64,000 nucleotides of DNA from Closterium sp. NIES-65 (Eukaryota > Streptophyta > Zygnematophyceae > Desmidiales > Closteriaceae). Of the stretch, positions 48,423 through 59,575 are shown piece by piece. Numbering within the stretch: the first letter of the stretch is position 1; the number at the start of each line of letters is the position of its first letter. The notes beneath the pieces are model-generated. The model was not told the DNA's origin. It made no database searches and was given only the letters and a program-made list of their open reading frames with translations. A program made the position numbers and the translations under genes. The DNA lies in contig CANXME010002409.1 in assembly GCA_948144175.1 (NCBI GenBank), positions 1,555,001 to 1,619,000 of the forward strand. Direction: 5' to 3'.

Positions 48423-48533
48423 CGTCGCAATTTCGAGTGCCGACTCCTCAACTTAGCGCACGAGACGGTCGAACTGCTCTTGCGTTAGTGTCGCGAGAGT
48501 GAATTCGGCCATGGCAGGGGTGTTGGGCAAGCT
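48423..48533 (-). pseudogene. Start of gypsy Gag
   Basis: Minus strand from ATG at about 48513: MAEFTLATLTQEQFDRLVR, then TAA and VEESALEIAT, which joins in frame across TRIM-like element 2 to LTAECDSARQQ. The single stop is probably a C-to-T change. Element M is inserted just upstream of the start, so no gypsy leader or 5' LTR is seen next to it. Confidence 0.7.
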
Positions 48534-48663
48534 TGTGAGAAAACTAGCGAGGAATGAATTGACTAGGAAACAAGTGGGTACAAGTAGGAAACCTAAAAGT
48601 GTTGTACCCCATAGTATCTACCCCACTATAGCCTACAAAGACTACAGCAAATAAGTTTTGACA
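48534..48663 (-). repeat. 3' LTR of minus-strand copia M (130 bp)
   Basis: On minus: TGTCAAAACTTATTTG (from 48663) to TTTTCTCACA (48534), with GGGGTACAAC and TTGTACCC forming the family inverted repeat. It is preceded on minus by a CCCCCAC...AGGGG polypurine hairpin (48664-48690) and the shared 3' block (48727-48760). The left flank is AAGCT. Confidence 0.85.
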
Positions 48664-48930
48664 CACCCCTATAGGCAAAGTGGGGGAGAACAAGAGGTCA
48701 CAAGACCAGTTTAGAGGAGCAAAGCAAGCTCAGGGTGGATCACGACGTCACCACACATTCTGAGCACAAGCAAGAGGCCAAAAGGCCAGTTAACATGCAG
48801 GATTATAAATCAAGGTGAACAAGCAAGACAGTGATCACAACCTAGCAAGTGTAAGCAGGCAGGTATATATAGAGATCACAGGACAAGTAACGTCAAGAAG
48901 TGAGCAAGTGAGGCAAAGTGGGAACAAGCC

Positions 48931-50599
48931 CTAAGACAGTACAGAACCGCTGATGATCACAAGGCTGAAGTGCCTTGGTGAAGATATCAGCAGTGTTGGC
49001 CTGAGAGGCCACGTAGACAAGACGAAGCTGACCACGCTGCTACAGCTCTCGAGCAAGAAAGTAGCGAAGAGCGATGTGCTTCGTTCTGTGCTCCAGTCTC
49101 TTTGGGGTGGGAGAGAAGGTCTGAAAGTAGTCAACTCCTTGCCGCTGACTGAAGCCATGAGCCACGTAACGCGCCTTGAAGACAGGCGGAGAACCCGGCG
49201 GCCGCTTCACCCTGAAGATCCACATGCCATCGACAATGTTCGCCCCAGGTGGGGGAACCTCGTCGACGTAGGTGCCTGTGGACTTCCAGGACGACATCTC
49301 TGCGTCCATGGTTGCCTGCCACTGAGAGGAGTAGGGACCCTCAACCGCCTCTGCGTAAGAGCGCGGAGTCGGGATGTCTAGTGCATCCGGGTCTCCCTCA
49401 GGGGCAAGCAGCATGGACACGAGATGAGGTGAAGCAGCAACCAAACACTGGAACTCTTCCTGCCTGTCCTCAAGGACGTCCGTGCCAAGAGCACACTCAC
49501 CCCCGACGGACGGAGGACAGACAGACGCAGACTCAGCAACAAGACTAGTAGCGTAGTCTAGACGACAGCGAGCAGCAAAGTCGACAAGCTCAGCAACAAG
49601 AGCAGACGCAGCAGCAGACTCAAAAGAAGGGTCAATGACAACTGTGGATAGGAGACGCGTGACAGTAGGACTAGCAGCACGAAGGGAGTCAGACTCCGGG
49701 TCAGCAAGGGCTAGAAGAGAGGACTCAGGAGGAGACGGCAGAAGGACATGCTGCGGAGCAGTGGAAGGACGCAGAGTCATCCGGTGCGTGCCAGGGACAG
49801 GAGGAGGACGCTGACGTGAAGCACGATGACTAGGGCAAGCAGCACGAACAGGCGACGCAGGACGAGACGCAGGCTCACAACGCTCAGCAAGACCTCCAGT
49901 TGGACCAGTGTAAGGAGAAGGAGCAGGCAGTGGGGAGGACGGCTGTAACTGTGACTCGGGCTGGACAGGCTGTGGACACTCTAAGGAAGGAGCAGGACCA
50001 GTAGAAGGCGGGAGACCAAGAACCTGCTCAAGGAGCGGAACGAAGTACGGTCGTGGCCACTCAGCACCCCTAGAACCAGCAGGAACAGCACCAGTACGCC
50101 CAGTGCCAGCTCCAAATCCAGCAGCACCACCAGCAGTGCCAGCAGCTCCAGACGCACCACCCGCAGCTCCAGCAGCACCTCGAGCAGCTCCAGCACCAGT
50201 GGCAGCTCCAACTCCAGCGGCACCACCAGCAGTGCCAGCAGCGCCACCAACAGCTCCAGCAAGTCCAGCAGCACCAGGAGCACCACCAGTAGTGCTAGCA
50301 CCAGTGGCACCACCAGGCCCAGCAGCTCCAGTACCCCCAGTACGAGCACCTCCACTCTTCCTGAAGGTCAGCTCCACTCACCAAGTTTGTGGAGAATGAG
50401 GGGAGGTGGAGACCTGACAGGGAGCCAGACGGGACCGCCGGACACGGCAGAACCGTGGAGGAGTGTGCAAGGACAGGACACCCAGAGGGGTCAGCCAGGG
50501 AGACCGCCACTGGCCGACTGAGCGGCGTGAGTGTGGTGCAGTTGCGATAGAAGGAGCGGGAAGCAATCGAGTCAAGAGTGAAAGTGTGCAAGACCTGAC
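48931..50599 (-). pseudogene. Copia M Pol with two large internal deletions
   Basis: On minus, protease starts VHTFTLDS-ASRSF (about 50590; Ile replaces Gly, so the active site reads DSIAS) and runs to STNLVSGADLQ. The sequence then jumps straight into the Gly/Ala linker, so the pre-integrase region and the whole integrase core are gone. After the linker, the acidic-residue-containing region before RT and the RT start (MDAEMSSWKST ... FQTFSPTPK) are fine. The frame then jumps from TPK to LEHRTKHIALRYF in RNase H, removing the RT catalytic centre and most of RNase H. It ends at about 48931. It can make no enzyme. Confidence 0.88.
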
Positions 50600-51592
50600 T
50601 CTACGCGGATCCTGAGAGAGAAGACTCACTAGCACTTGGAGCAGCAGACGCACGAGTACCTGGAGCAGCAGACTCACTAGCACCTGGATCAGCCGACTCA
50701 CTAGCACCTAGAGCAGCAGCCCCAATGCTCAGGTCTGGCGGAACACACAGGTAGCAGTCACCCTCAGCACTTATAGTCACAGCATACATAGCAGCAAGGA
50801 TAGCATCATAGTCAAGATCAAAGATAGGAACCCTGGACCTAAACAGATCACCGCAGCGAGGAAGCTCCGTGGCGTCAGGAAACTGTGCACGCCAAGTGTT
50901 AGTCAGGCGACCGAAACAGCGGTGCGTGGCGTGGAGCGGCCCTCCGCACGTCTCCCCACTGCGCTCGCCGGTGCGGAGAACGTAAGCACAAGGACCAGCA
51001 CCCCCAGACCTCCCACGCCCAGCGTACCACTTACGAAGCTGCTGGGGCGACAGGGTCTCACGAGGGCGCTGCTGCTGCTGGCGCTGACCACCACCAGAGC
51101 CACCGCGCTGCACAGCTCCACCCCGACCAGCACCACCACCGCCGCCACCCCCACCGCCGCCGCCGCCGCCGCCTCCACCCCAACCGCCGCTGCCGCCACC
51201 GCCTCCACCGCCACCACCCCCACCTCCACCCCCACCCCCTCCACCGCCACCACCACCACCACCACCGCCCCCGCCATCCCCTCCAGTACCCTTGCCTCCC
51301 TTGCACGTGCCGCTGTGGCGCCTCCCACTGGGAGCAGACGCAGTGCCGACCGACTCGGTGCCAACAAGGTCGACAGCAACAGCAGAGGCATCAGAGGGCA
51401 AAAGAGGGACTGGGGAGCACCCCTCAAAGAAAGGGGCACAAGGGTCACCACGAGAGGCTCCTACAGCGACTATGCTCTTCTCTATTGCCAGGAGGCGCTC
51501 CTCGAGCATGGTGAGCGTGGTGGGGCAAAGGGAGAGGAAGTGGTCCCTGACCGAGCGAAGGGAGTCAGGGAGCCGTATGACTAGGTAGTAGA
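50600..51592 (-). pseudogene. Copia M Gag, central and C-terminal part
   Basis: On minus: RLPDSLRSVRDHF (from 51592), LEERLLAIEKSIVAVGASRGD, a Gly tract (51290-51125), TLSPQQLRKWYAG (about 51055), Cys/His motif C-AYVLRTGE..C..H..C (about 50990-50920), then IFDLDYDAILAAMYAV. The frame from the Gly tract to ASAAPSASESS is open for about 300 codons. Confidence 0.85.
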
Positions 51593-51721
51593 TGTCAGAA
51601 TGTTATCTTATGCTCTAGCCTGTAGTGGGGTGCTCTATAGCGATTACAACCCTTCTAGGGTTTGCTATTTGTATCCCCATTCTTGCTAGTGCAATCCTCT
51701 TCTCTTTTCTAAACTTTAACA
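51593..51721 (+). repeat. Solo LTR (129 bp) in copia M Gag
   Basis: TGTCAGAATGTTATC ... CTTTAACA with target duplication GTAGA on both sides (51588-51592 and 51722-51726). The host Gag frame is cut at MYITLYY. It is the same LTR family as the TRIM-like elements (CTAGCCTGTAGTGGGGTGCTCTATAGCG). No internal sequence remains, so the two LTRs probably recombined. Confidence 0.93.
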
Positions 51722-51726
51722 GTAGA

Positions 51727-52012
51727 GGGTGATGTACATAGGGGGGGGGGTTGCAGCGCAGAACTCAGCAGGAAGCGCAGCGCGGTAGCGGGTGTCACTA
51801 GTGCGGAGGTGCGTAATGAGGTCAGCGACTGTAGCAAAAGTAGCTAGGTCAGGGAACATGTACGGCAGCATGAGGCGGCTAAGGGCAGCGGTGGCAGGGG
51901 AGGAGTAGCGCGTAACAACTGCGTTGTACAGAGTCCTAGCGGTCTTGTTCTGGCTAAAGTGCGCGCGCTCAGCAGACGGCAAGTGACTGCGAATGGCAAG
52001 ACGGGCAGCAGC
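51727..52012 (-). pseudogene. Copia M Gag, second segment
   Basis: On minus: ARLAIRSHLPSAERAHFSQ ... YRAALPAEFCAATPPPMYIT. Here a 10-base C-run (51741-51750) keeps the frame, unlike in copia D and F. It is cut at its upstream end by copia F; GCAGC (52008-52012) is the left target duplication. Confidence 0.85.
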
Positions 52013-52138
52013 TGTCAAGTTTATATGCTATGGTCTATCTAGGCTGTACTGGGGTAGATGCTATAGGGTACAACATTTCTAGGTTTCCTACTTGTACCCA
52101 CATTTCACCTAGTCATTTCCATTGCTCATTTCTTCTCA
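52013..52138 (+). repeat. 5' LTR of copia F
   Basis: TGTCAAGTTTATATGC ... TTCTTCTCA, with GGGTACAA ... TTGTACCC inverted repeat and CTAGGTTT in the loop. Confidence 0.92.
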
Positions 52139-52191
52139 TGGTATAGAGCAGGTTCCGTAGTGGAAACTATTCCTAGGGCCCACCAAAATCG

Positions 52192-52236
<45 letters not shown>

Positions 52237-52239
52237 CCT

Positions 52240-53093
52240 GCCCGGAGGCGCGCCCTGTGTGCCGCCCCTGCCCGAGGCGCGCCCCGTGTGCCGCCCTCCC
52301 GTCGTGTCCCCTGCCCTTAGCGGCCCGTCGAGCCCTCTTAGCGGCCCTTCTCGCGGCCCCTTCGCAGCCCTTAGCGGCCCCGTCGCCGCCCTTAGCGGCC
52401 CCGTCGCCGCCCTTAGCGGCCCCGTCGCCGCCCTTCGCGGCCCCGTCGCCGCCAGTCGCGGCCCCGTCGCCGCCCTTCGCGGCCCTTCGCGGCCCCTCTC
52501 GGCCCCTCGCAGCCCCTTCGCGGCCCCGTCGCCGCCCTTCGCGGCCCCGTCGCCGCCCCTCTCGGCCCCTCGCGACCCCTTTGCGGCCCCGTCGCTGCCC
52601 TTCGCGGCCTCGTCGCCGCCCCTCTCGGCCCCTCGCGGCCCCTTCCTGGCCCCGACGCCGCCCTTCGCGGCCCCTTCACGGCCCTTCGCGGCCTCCTCCC
52701 GGCCCCTTCGCGGCCCCTCTCGGCCCTGTCGCCGCCTCTCTTGGCCCCTTCACGGCCCTGCCACAGCCGCCGCCGCCGGCGACAGGAGCAGCAGCCTCCA
52801 CCGCTGCCGTGACAGCCGCCGCCGCCGCTGCCGGGACCACAGCCGCCGCCGCCGTCGACAACAGCCGCCGCCGCCGCCGCTGCCGAGGCCGCAGCCGCCG
52901 CCGCCGCCGCTGACAGTGACGCCGCTGCCGCCCTATCGCGGCCCTGTCCCTGCCGGCGCGCCTCGGCCCTGCCCCCACACCTGCGGGCCTCTACCCATCC
53001 GCCCTGGTAAGAGCACTCCCGAGCAGCGCTTCTGCCACTGAGCTGCCCCTAACCTGCTGCTCTCACTGCTAGCCTTCTGCTGCCGCTGCTGTC
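52240..53093 (+). repeat. Copia F leader tandem repeats
   Basis: Units of about 21 bp (CGCCGCCCTTAGCGGCCCCGT and variants) run from about 52320 to 52760, then a GCCGCCGCC-rich stretch (52755-52930). Open frames here are repeat translations only. Confidence 0.85.
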
Positions 53094-54140
53094 ATGGCTA
53101 CCCCTCGTGTTCTTACCTTTGATGCTGAGGGTCGGGCTGTCGAATTTGTGGTCTGTGTCGATGATCTCCAGCTTTTCCTACAGTGCGATAGGACAGACGG
53201 TCTCTCCTTGTTTGACCTCACGTCTGGTGCCTCTACTGCCCCTGCTGCTGATGCTGACAGCACTGTTTGCTCACAGTGGGCCACCCGCAATGCTGCTGCC
53301 CGTCTAGCTGTGCGTCGTCACTTACCGACCACTGAGCGTGCGCATTTTAGTCAGTACAAGAGTGCTAAGACCTTGTACGACGCTGTAGTTGCACGCTTCT
53401 CTTCCCCTGCCACTGCTGTCCTTAGCCGCCTCATGATGCCGTACCTATTCCATGACCTCGCCGCCTTTCCCACAGTCGCTGAACTCATTACGCACCTTCG
53501 CACTAGTGACACCCGCTATCGTGCTGCGCTTCCTGCTGAGTTTTGCGCTAAGAACCGCCCCCCCCCCCCATGTACATCACCCTCTACTACATAGTCACCC
53601 GGCTCCCTGACTCCCTTCGCTCGGTCAAGGACCAATTCCTCTCTGTTTGCCCCACCACACTCACCGTTGACCTCCTTGAGGAGCGCCTCCTGGCAGCTGA
53701 GAAGAATATAGTCGCTGTAGGAGCCTCTCGTGGTGACCCTCGTACCCCCTTCTTTGAGGGGTGTTCTCCCTCCCCCCTCGTGCCCTTGCCTCTGCTGCTG
53801 CGGCCGACCTCGTTGGCCTCGAGTCGGACGGCGCTGCGTCTGCCCCTAGCGGGAGACGCGGCACCGGCAAGGGCAAGGGGGGCAAGGGCACTGGAGGAGC
53901 TGATGGGGGCGGTTGAGGTGGCGGTGGAGGTGGCGGTGGAGGTGGGGGTGGCGGTGGGAGTGGTGGTGGGGTTGGAGGCGTCGGTGGCGGCGGTGGAGGC
54001 GGAGGCGGCGGCGGCGGTGGCAGTGGGAGCGGAGGAGGCGGCGGTGGCGGCGGTGGCGGAGGTGGTGGCAGCAGCGGTGGAGGAGGTCGGGGTGGCTCTG
54101 CCCAACGGGGCGGCTTCGGTGGTGGTCAGCGGCGGCCCCT
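53094..54140 (+). pseudogene. Copia F Gag, frameshifted and truncated
   Basis: MATPRVLTFDAEGRAVEF start; the frame is open to CAKN, where an 11-base C-run (53559-53569) shifts the frame before MYITLYYIVTRLPDS. EERLLAAEKNIVAVGAS and a Gly tract (about 53890-54100) follow in shifted frames. At about 54130 the sequence jumps from Gag to the protease tail (SGTLSGLYLPSF), deleting the Cys/His motif and the protease active site. Confidence 0.88.
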
Positions 54141-57100
54141 TCTGGCACCCTGTCAGGTCTTTACCTTCCCTCGTTCTCTACGAACTTGGTGAGGGGTGCT
54201 GACCTACAGGATGGAGGGGTTCACCAATTCACTCCAGCGAGTCAGCGAGTGACCCACTGTACGTGTGCTCGGACGGGCCGACACTTGGCCACGTTTACCC
54301 GTCAGCCGGGGTCGAGCCTGTACACACTGATTACTGAGTCTCCTCCAGTCGCTAAGTCTGGTGAGGTAGCCGCATCGGGTCAGGTGTTTGCTGCAGCGTC
54401 CAGGTCTGGTCCTGAATCTGCCCCCTGCTCGTGTCGTCTCCTGTCCCACCAGACTCTCCTGTAACACCACCGCCTTGGTCACCCCTCCCTGCCTCGTCTC
54501 CGAGGCATGGCCTCCCGTGTCCTTGTCTCTGGTCTCCCCCGGTCCCTCCCTCCCCTTCCTACGGGGCCTGCCCCTACCTGCGTTCCCTGCGTCGAGGGGC
54601 GGCAGCGCGCCGCTCCTCACTCCTCCCAGTTTCCTCCGACAGAGGCTCCGCTGCAGACGCTTCTAATGGACGTGTGGGGCCCAGCCCGCGTCCGTGGACA
54701 GGGTCACGAGCGTTACTTCCTGCTGGTGGTTGACGACTACTCGCGTTACACCACATTCTTCCCCTTGCGCAGCAAGGGTGAGGTCACTGAGGTATTGATC
54801 GACTGGATCCGCGCAGCTCGTCTCCAGCTCAGAGAGAGTTTCGGCTCGGACTTTCCTGTTCTGCGTCTGCACTCCGACAGAGGCGGAGAGTTTTCCTCTG
54901 ACCTTCTGCGAGCCTTCTGTCGTGCACGAGGCATCTGCCAGACATTCATGCTTCTGGCTTGTCCACAGCAAAATGGGATTGCTGAGCGCCGCATTGGCAT
55001 GGTCATGGACGTCGCTCGTACGTCCATGATCCATGCGGCTGCTCCCCATTTTCTGTATCCGTTCGCGGTTCAGTACACGGCGCATCAGATCAACCTTCAG
55101 CCCCGGGTCTCCATGCCGGAGACCTTCCCTGCTCTTCGGTGGACGGGGAAGGTTGGCGATGCGTCTGCGTTCCGTGTTTGGGGATCTCGGGCGTTTGTTC
55201 GCGACTTGTCTGCGGACAAGCTGTCCCCTCGTGCTGTTCCCTGCGTCTTCCTTGGCTTCCCAACTAACGCGACGGGTTGGCAATTTTACCACCCCACCTC
55301 GCGCCGTGTTGTGTCCTCCCAGGACGTCATGTTTGACGAGTTGGTTTCCTACTACCGTCTCTTCCCCTACCGCACTGCACCCCTCTCCCCGCCGCCGCTC
55401 TTCCTTGCCCCTGGTCCCCCCCCGGTAGACCCCCTCCCCCCTCAGGGTCCTGCCCCCTCAGGTGTGTCCCAGGTAGACGCAGTCGAGCCTGTCGAGGTGG
55501 TTGTTGACTCTAGTGCTGCTAGGGGTGCTGAGCATGCGGGTGCGGGGTCTGGGGGTGCTGAGCCTGGGGGTGCTGACTCTGGGGGTACTAAGCCTGGGAA
55601 TGCTGAGCTATGGGGTGCAGACTCTGGGGGTGGTGCGACTTGGGGTGCTGAGCCTGGGGGTGCGGAGCCTGAGGGTGCTGGGCCTGCTCGTGTGGTGTCT
55701 GGCGGTACTCGGTCTGGAGGTCCTTCGGGTGCTTCGTCCCGGCGGGAGCTCCTCTCTCCACAGGAGCTGCGCGAGTGGTTTGCTCGTCGCTGGAGCCGTG
55801 CTGCTAGAGCTGGAGGTTCTGCTGGTGTTGGAGGTTCTCCTGCTGCTGAGGGTGCTGGTGCCACGGGTCCCGGAGGTGCTCGTACTGGAGGTACTGGAGC
55901 TGCTGAGCCTGGGGGTGCTCCTTGTGCTGGAGCTGCTGGCGGTGCTAGAGCTGGCGGTGCTACTGGAGTAGGTGCTGCTGGAGGTGCTGGCGCTGGAGTT
56001 GCTGCGTCGTCTGGTGGTCCGGCTGGAGCTGGAGCTGCTGGGGGTGTTGGCGTTGCTGGAGCTGGGGGTGCTGCTGGAGCTGGTGCTGCCGTTGGGGGTG
56101 CTGGTGCTGTTCCTACTTGTTCTGGGGGCGCTACGCGGCCGCGGCCGTACTTCGTTCCGCTCCTTGAGCAGGTTCTTGGTCTTCCGCCCTCTACTGGTCC
56201 TGCTCCTCCCTTAGAGTGTCCACCGCCTGTCCTGTCCGAGTCACAGTTACAACCCGCCTCCACTCTGCCTGCTCCTTCTCCCTATACTGGTCCTACTGGA
56301 GGTCTTCTTGAGCGTCGTGAGCATGCGTCTCGTCCTGCGTCGCCTGTCCGTGCTGCTCGCACTGGTAGTCGTTGTTCGCGTGAGCGTCCTCCTCCTGTCC
56401 CCGGTATGCACCGGATGTCTCTACGTCCTTCCACTGCTCCGCTGCGTGTCCCTTCGTCGTCTCCTCCAGAGTCCTCTCTTTTCCTGCTCTTCTTGACCCG
56501 GAAACGGAATCCCTTCATGCTGCCAATCCTACTGTCACACGTCTCTTTGCTACTATTGTCACTGACCCTTTGAGTCCACTGCTGCGTCTGCCTTAGTTGC
56601 TGAGCTTGTCGACTTTTCTTCTCGCTGTCGTCTAGACTACGCTGCTAGTCTTGTTGCTGCGTCTGAGTCTGTCTGTCCTCCATCCGTCCGGGGTGAGTGT
56701 GCTCTTGGCACGGACGTTCTTGAGGATAGGCAGGGGGAGTTCCAGTGCTTTGCTGCTGCTTTACCTCATCTCGTGTCCATGCTGATTGCCCGTGAGGGAG
56801 ACCGGGATGCACCAGACATCCCGACTCCGCGCTCTTACGCAGAGGCGATAGAGGGTCCCTACTCCTCTTAGTGGCAGGCAGCCATGGACGCAGAGATGGC
56901 TTCCTGGAAGTCCACAGGCACCTACGTCGAGGAGGTTCCACCACCTGGGGCGAACATCGTCAGTGGCATGTGGATTTTCAGGGTGAAGCGGCCGCCGGGC
57001 TCTCCGCCTGTCTTCAAGGCACGATACGTGGCTCGAGGCTTCATCAGCGGCACGGAGTTGACTAATTTCAGACCTTCTCTCCCACCCCGAAGATGACCAC

Positions 57101-58397
57101 TCTTCGGGTGCTGCTACACATAGCCGCTCAGCACGACTACGAGCTTCACTCTCTTGACTTCAGCACTGCTTTCCTGCAGGGCAGCCTGCACGAGGAGATC
57201 TGGCTGCGCCGCCCACCTGGCTTCACTGGGTCATTTCCTCCTGGCACCCAGTGGAGCCTCCGGCGGCCAGTCTACGATCTCTGCCAGGGTCCCCGTGAGT
57301 GGTACGACACACTGAGGACTACACTTGCGACTCTTGGGTTTGCTCCTTCTACTGCCGACCCGTCGTTGTTTCTGCGCACCGACACCTCTTTGCCGCCGTT
57401 CTACATCCTCGTGTACGTAGACGACTTGGTCTTTGCCACAGCTGACACTGCTGGACTCGCCCACGTGAAGTCCGAGCTACAGAAGAGACACACGTGCACA
57501 AACCTGGGTGAACTGCGCAGCTACCTTGGCTTGCAGATCACTCGGAACAGAGCACAGCGCACCATTACCCAGACTCAGTCACACATGGTGCAGCAGGTCC
57601 TTCAGCGCTTCGGCTTCACGTACTCCTCGCCTCAGGCCACTCCTATGTCTACTCGCCACTCGCTCTCAACTCTTCCTTCGTATGAGTCCGTAGAGCCGAG
57701 TGGCCCGTACCCAGAGCTTGTTGGCTGCCTCATGTACCTGATGACCTGCACTCGACCTGACCTTGCATACCCTCTTAGCATCTTGGCACGCTATGTTGCT
57801 CCTGGGAGACACCAACTAGAGCACATGGCTGCAGCAAAGAGGGTGTTGCGCTACTTGTGCAGTACGTCGGGCATGTGGCTAGTGCTTGGAGGGCGGAGTC
57901 CAGTGGTCCTCACTGGTCAGGCAGACGCTTCTTGGGTTGACGACTTGGCTACGCAGCGGTCGTTACAGGGTTAAACCTTCAGCCTTGGTTCCGGTTCTGT
58001 TTCGTGGCGGTCTACCCGCTCGTCTTCTGTTCTCAACTCCAGCTGTGAGGTTGAGATCTACGCAGGGGCCATGGCCGCACAGGAGTTACGCTAGCTCACC
58101 TACTTGCTGACTGACCTCGGAGAGCCGCCTCGTTCTCCTCCAGTTCTGTACGTAGACAACAAGGCCATGCTGGCCCTGTGTCGGGAGCATAGACTGGAGC
58201 AAAGAACGAAGCACATTGCTCTTCGCTACTTCCTTGCTCGTGAGCTGCAGCAGGGTGGTCAGCTGCGCGTTGCTTACGTGGCCTCTCAGGCCAACACTGC
58301 CGATATCTTTACCAAGGCACTTCAGCCTTGTGATCATCAGTGTTTCTGTACTATGCTAGGTCTTGTGCCTACTTTGCCTCACTTGCTCACTTCTTGA
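54141..58397 (+). pseudogene. Copia F Pol, decayed
   Basis: Protease tail, then a stop (TAA, about 54463) in place of the Trp of LLWHHRLGH. The integrase frame from 54507 is open and has MDVWGP, HSDRGGEF and QQNGIAERR. The linker carries LSPQELREWFARRW (about 55757). The frame is lost near 56500 and 56575, a stop breaks SS-WQAAMD (about 56868), and indels break the RT at about 57045-57065. RT then reads MTTLRVLLHIAAQHDYEL with YVDD (57414-57425). Stops interrupt RNase H at about 57972 and 58092. It ends FTKALQPCDHQ ... LLTS at 58397. Confidence 0.9.
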
Positions 58398-58594
58398 CCT
58401 TGCTTGTACTTTGATCTATCTATACCTGCACTTGCTTGTTTCCCTTTATATATAATCTTGCATGTGAACTGGTCTTGTGGCCTTGAACTTGTGCTCGGAA
58501 TGTGTGGTGACGTTGTGATCCACCCTGAGCTTGCTGTGCTTTGCTTGACTGGTCTTGTGACCTCTTGTTCTCCCCCAGTTTGCCTATGGGGGTG
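58398..58594 (+). promoter_or_regulatory. Copia F 3' untranslated block
   Basis: Contains TGTGGTGACGTTGTGATCC/ACCCTGAGCTTGC (about 58501-58533) and CCCCCA-GTTTGCCTA-TGGGGG just before the LTR. Confidence 0.75.
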
Positions 58595-58720
58595 TGTCAA
58601 GTTTATATGCTATGGTCTATCTAGGCTGTAGTGGGGTAGATACTATAGGGTACAACAATTCTAGGTTTCCTACTTGTACCCACATTTCACCTAGTTATTT
58701 CCATTCCTCATTTCTTCTCC
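58595..58720 (+). repeat. 3' LTR of copia F
   Basis: About six differences from 52013-52138; followed by GCAGC. Confidence 0.92.
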
Positions 58721-58725
58721 GCAGC

Positions 58726-58923
58726 ATCGCGCGTGAGCCACTGCGAGCGAACAGTACTGTCAGCATCAGCAGCAGGTGCCGCAGAGGCGCTAGACGCAAG
58801 ATCAAATAGGGAGACTCCATCCTTAGAATCACACTGCAGGAAAAGCTGCAAATCGACGATCCAGACTTCGAAATCTACTGTTCGACCCTCAGCATCAAAG
58901 GTAAGGACGGTAGGTGTAGCCAC
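58726..58923 (-). pseudogene. Copia M Gag N-terminus
   Basis: Minus strand from 58923: MATPTVLTFDAEGRTVDFEV and onward to SQWLTRDAA. It is cut there by copia F and resumes at 52007 (ARLAIRSHLP). Confidence 0.88.
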
Positions 58924-59575
58924 AACAGCAGGAGCAGCAATAGCGGCCTACCAGCAGCAGCAGCAGTAGGAGCGCGACTCGGCAGGGCGGTATTATACGG
59001 CAGGGCGGCGCGGCTCGGTAGGGCGGTGCGGCTCGGCAGGGCGGCGCGGCTCAGCAGGGCGGCGCGGCTCAGCAGGGTGGCGCAGGTGCAGCGGCGCGCT
59101 TACCAGGGCTGGATCGGGGCTGGGGCCGCAGCTGTAAGGGCCGGGCCGGGGCACATCGACAAATCAGGGCCGCAACTGCGGCTGCAGGGAAGGCCTCGAC
59201 AGTAGGGGCGGGCCGCGACGACGGGCAGGGGCGGGCCGCGACGACGGGCAGGGGCGGGCCGCGACGACGGGCAGGGGCAGGCCGCTACGACGGGCAGGGG
59301 TAGGCCGTGACGACGGGCAGAGGCAGGCCGCTGCGACAGGCAGGGGCGGGCCGCGACGATGGGCAGGGCCAGGCCGCTACGAAGGGCAGGGGCAGGCCGC
59401 GACGACGGGCAGGGGTAGGCCGCGACGACTTGCAGGGGCAGGCCGCTGCGACAGGCAGGGACAGGCCGCGACGACGGGCAGGGGCAGGCCGCTACGACAG
59501 GCAGGGGCGGGCCGCGACGATGGGCAGGAGCGGGCCGCGACTAGCGGCAGAGTGGGCCGCGACGACTGGATGAGA
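58924..59575 (-). repeat. Copia M leader tandem repeats
   Basis: Plus-strand units of about 23 bp, CGCGACGACGGGCAGGGGCG-type, run from about 59210 to 59540, with GGCAGGGCGGCGCGGCTC units at 58980-59080. No primer site or LTR follows to the right, so the 5' end of M is missing. Confidence 0.8.

Larger units (their letters stand above)
52013..58720 (+). mobile_element. Copia F: full-length but decayed element (6708 bp)
   Basis: 126 bp LTRs (52013-52138 and 58595-58720) differ at about six positions, including the last base of the 3' LTR (C for A). Target duplication GCAGC is intact (52008-52012 and 58721-58725). Primer site TGGTATAGAGCAGG starts at 52139. A 43-base A-run (52192-52234) sits where relatives have a T-run. 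It is older than copia C and G by LTR divergence and has many stops and shifts. Confidence 0.93.
48534..59575 (-). mobile_element. Copia M: internally deleted minus-strand element, host of a solo LTR and of copia F
   Basis: Segments on minus, upstream to downstream: leader (59575-58924), Gag N-terminus (58923-58726), Gag (52007-51727), Gag rest (51592-50600), protease (about 50590-50370), linker, RT start and the last part of RNase H (50369-48931), 3' block and LTR. No 5' LTR or primer site is visible at the right end; the leader repeats simply stop near 59575. AAGCT occurs both left of the LTR (48529-48533) and at 59605-59609, but this match is too short to prove a target duplication. Confidence 0.8.
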
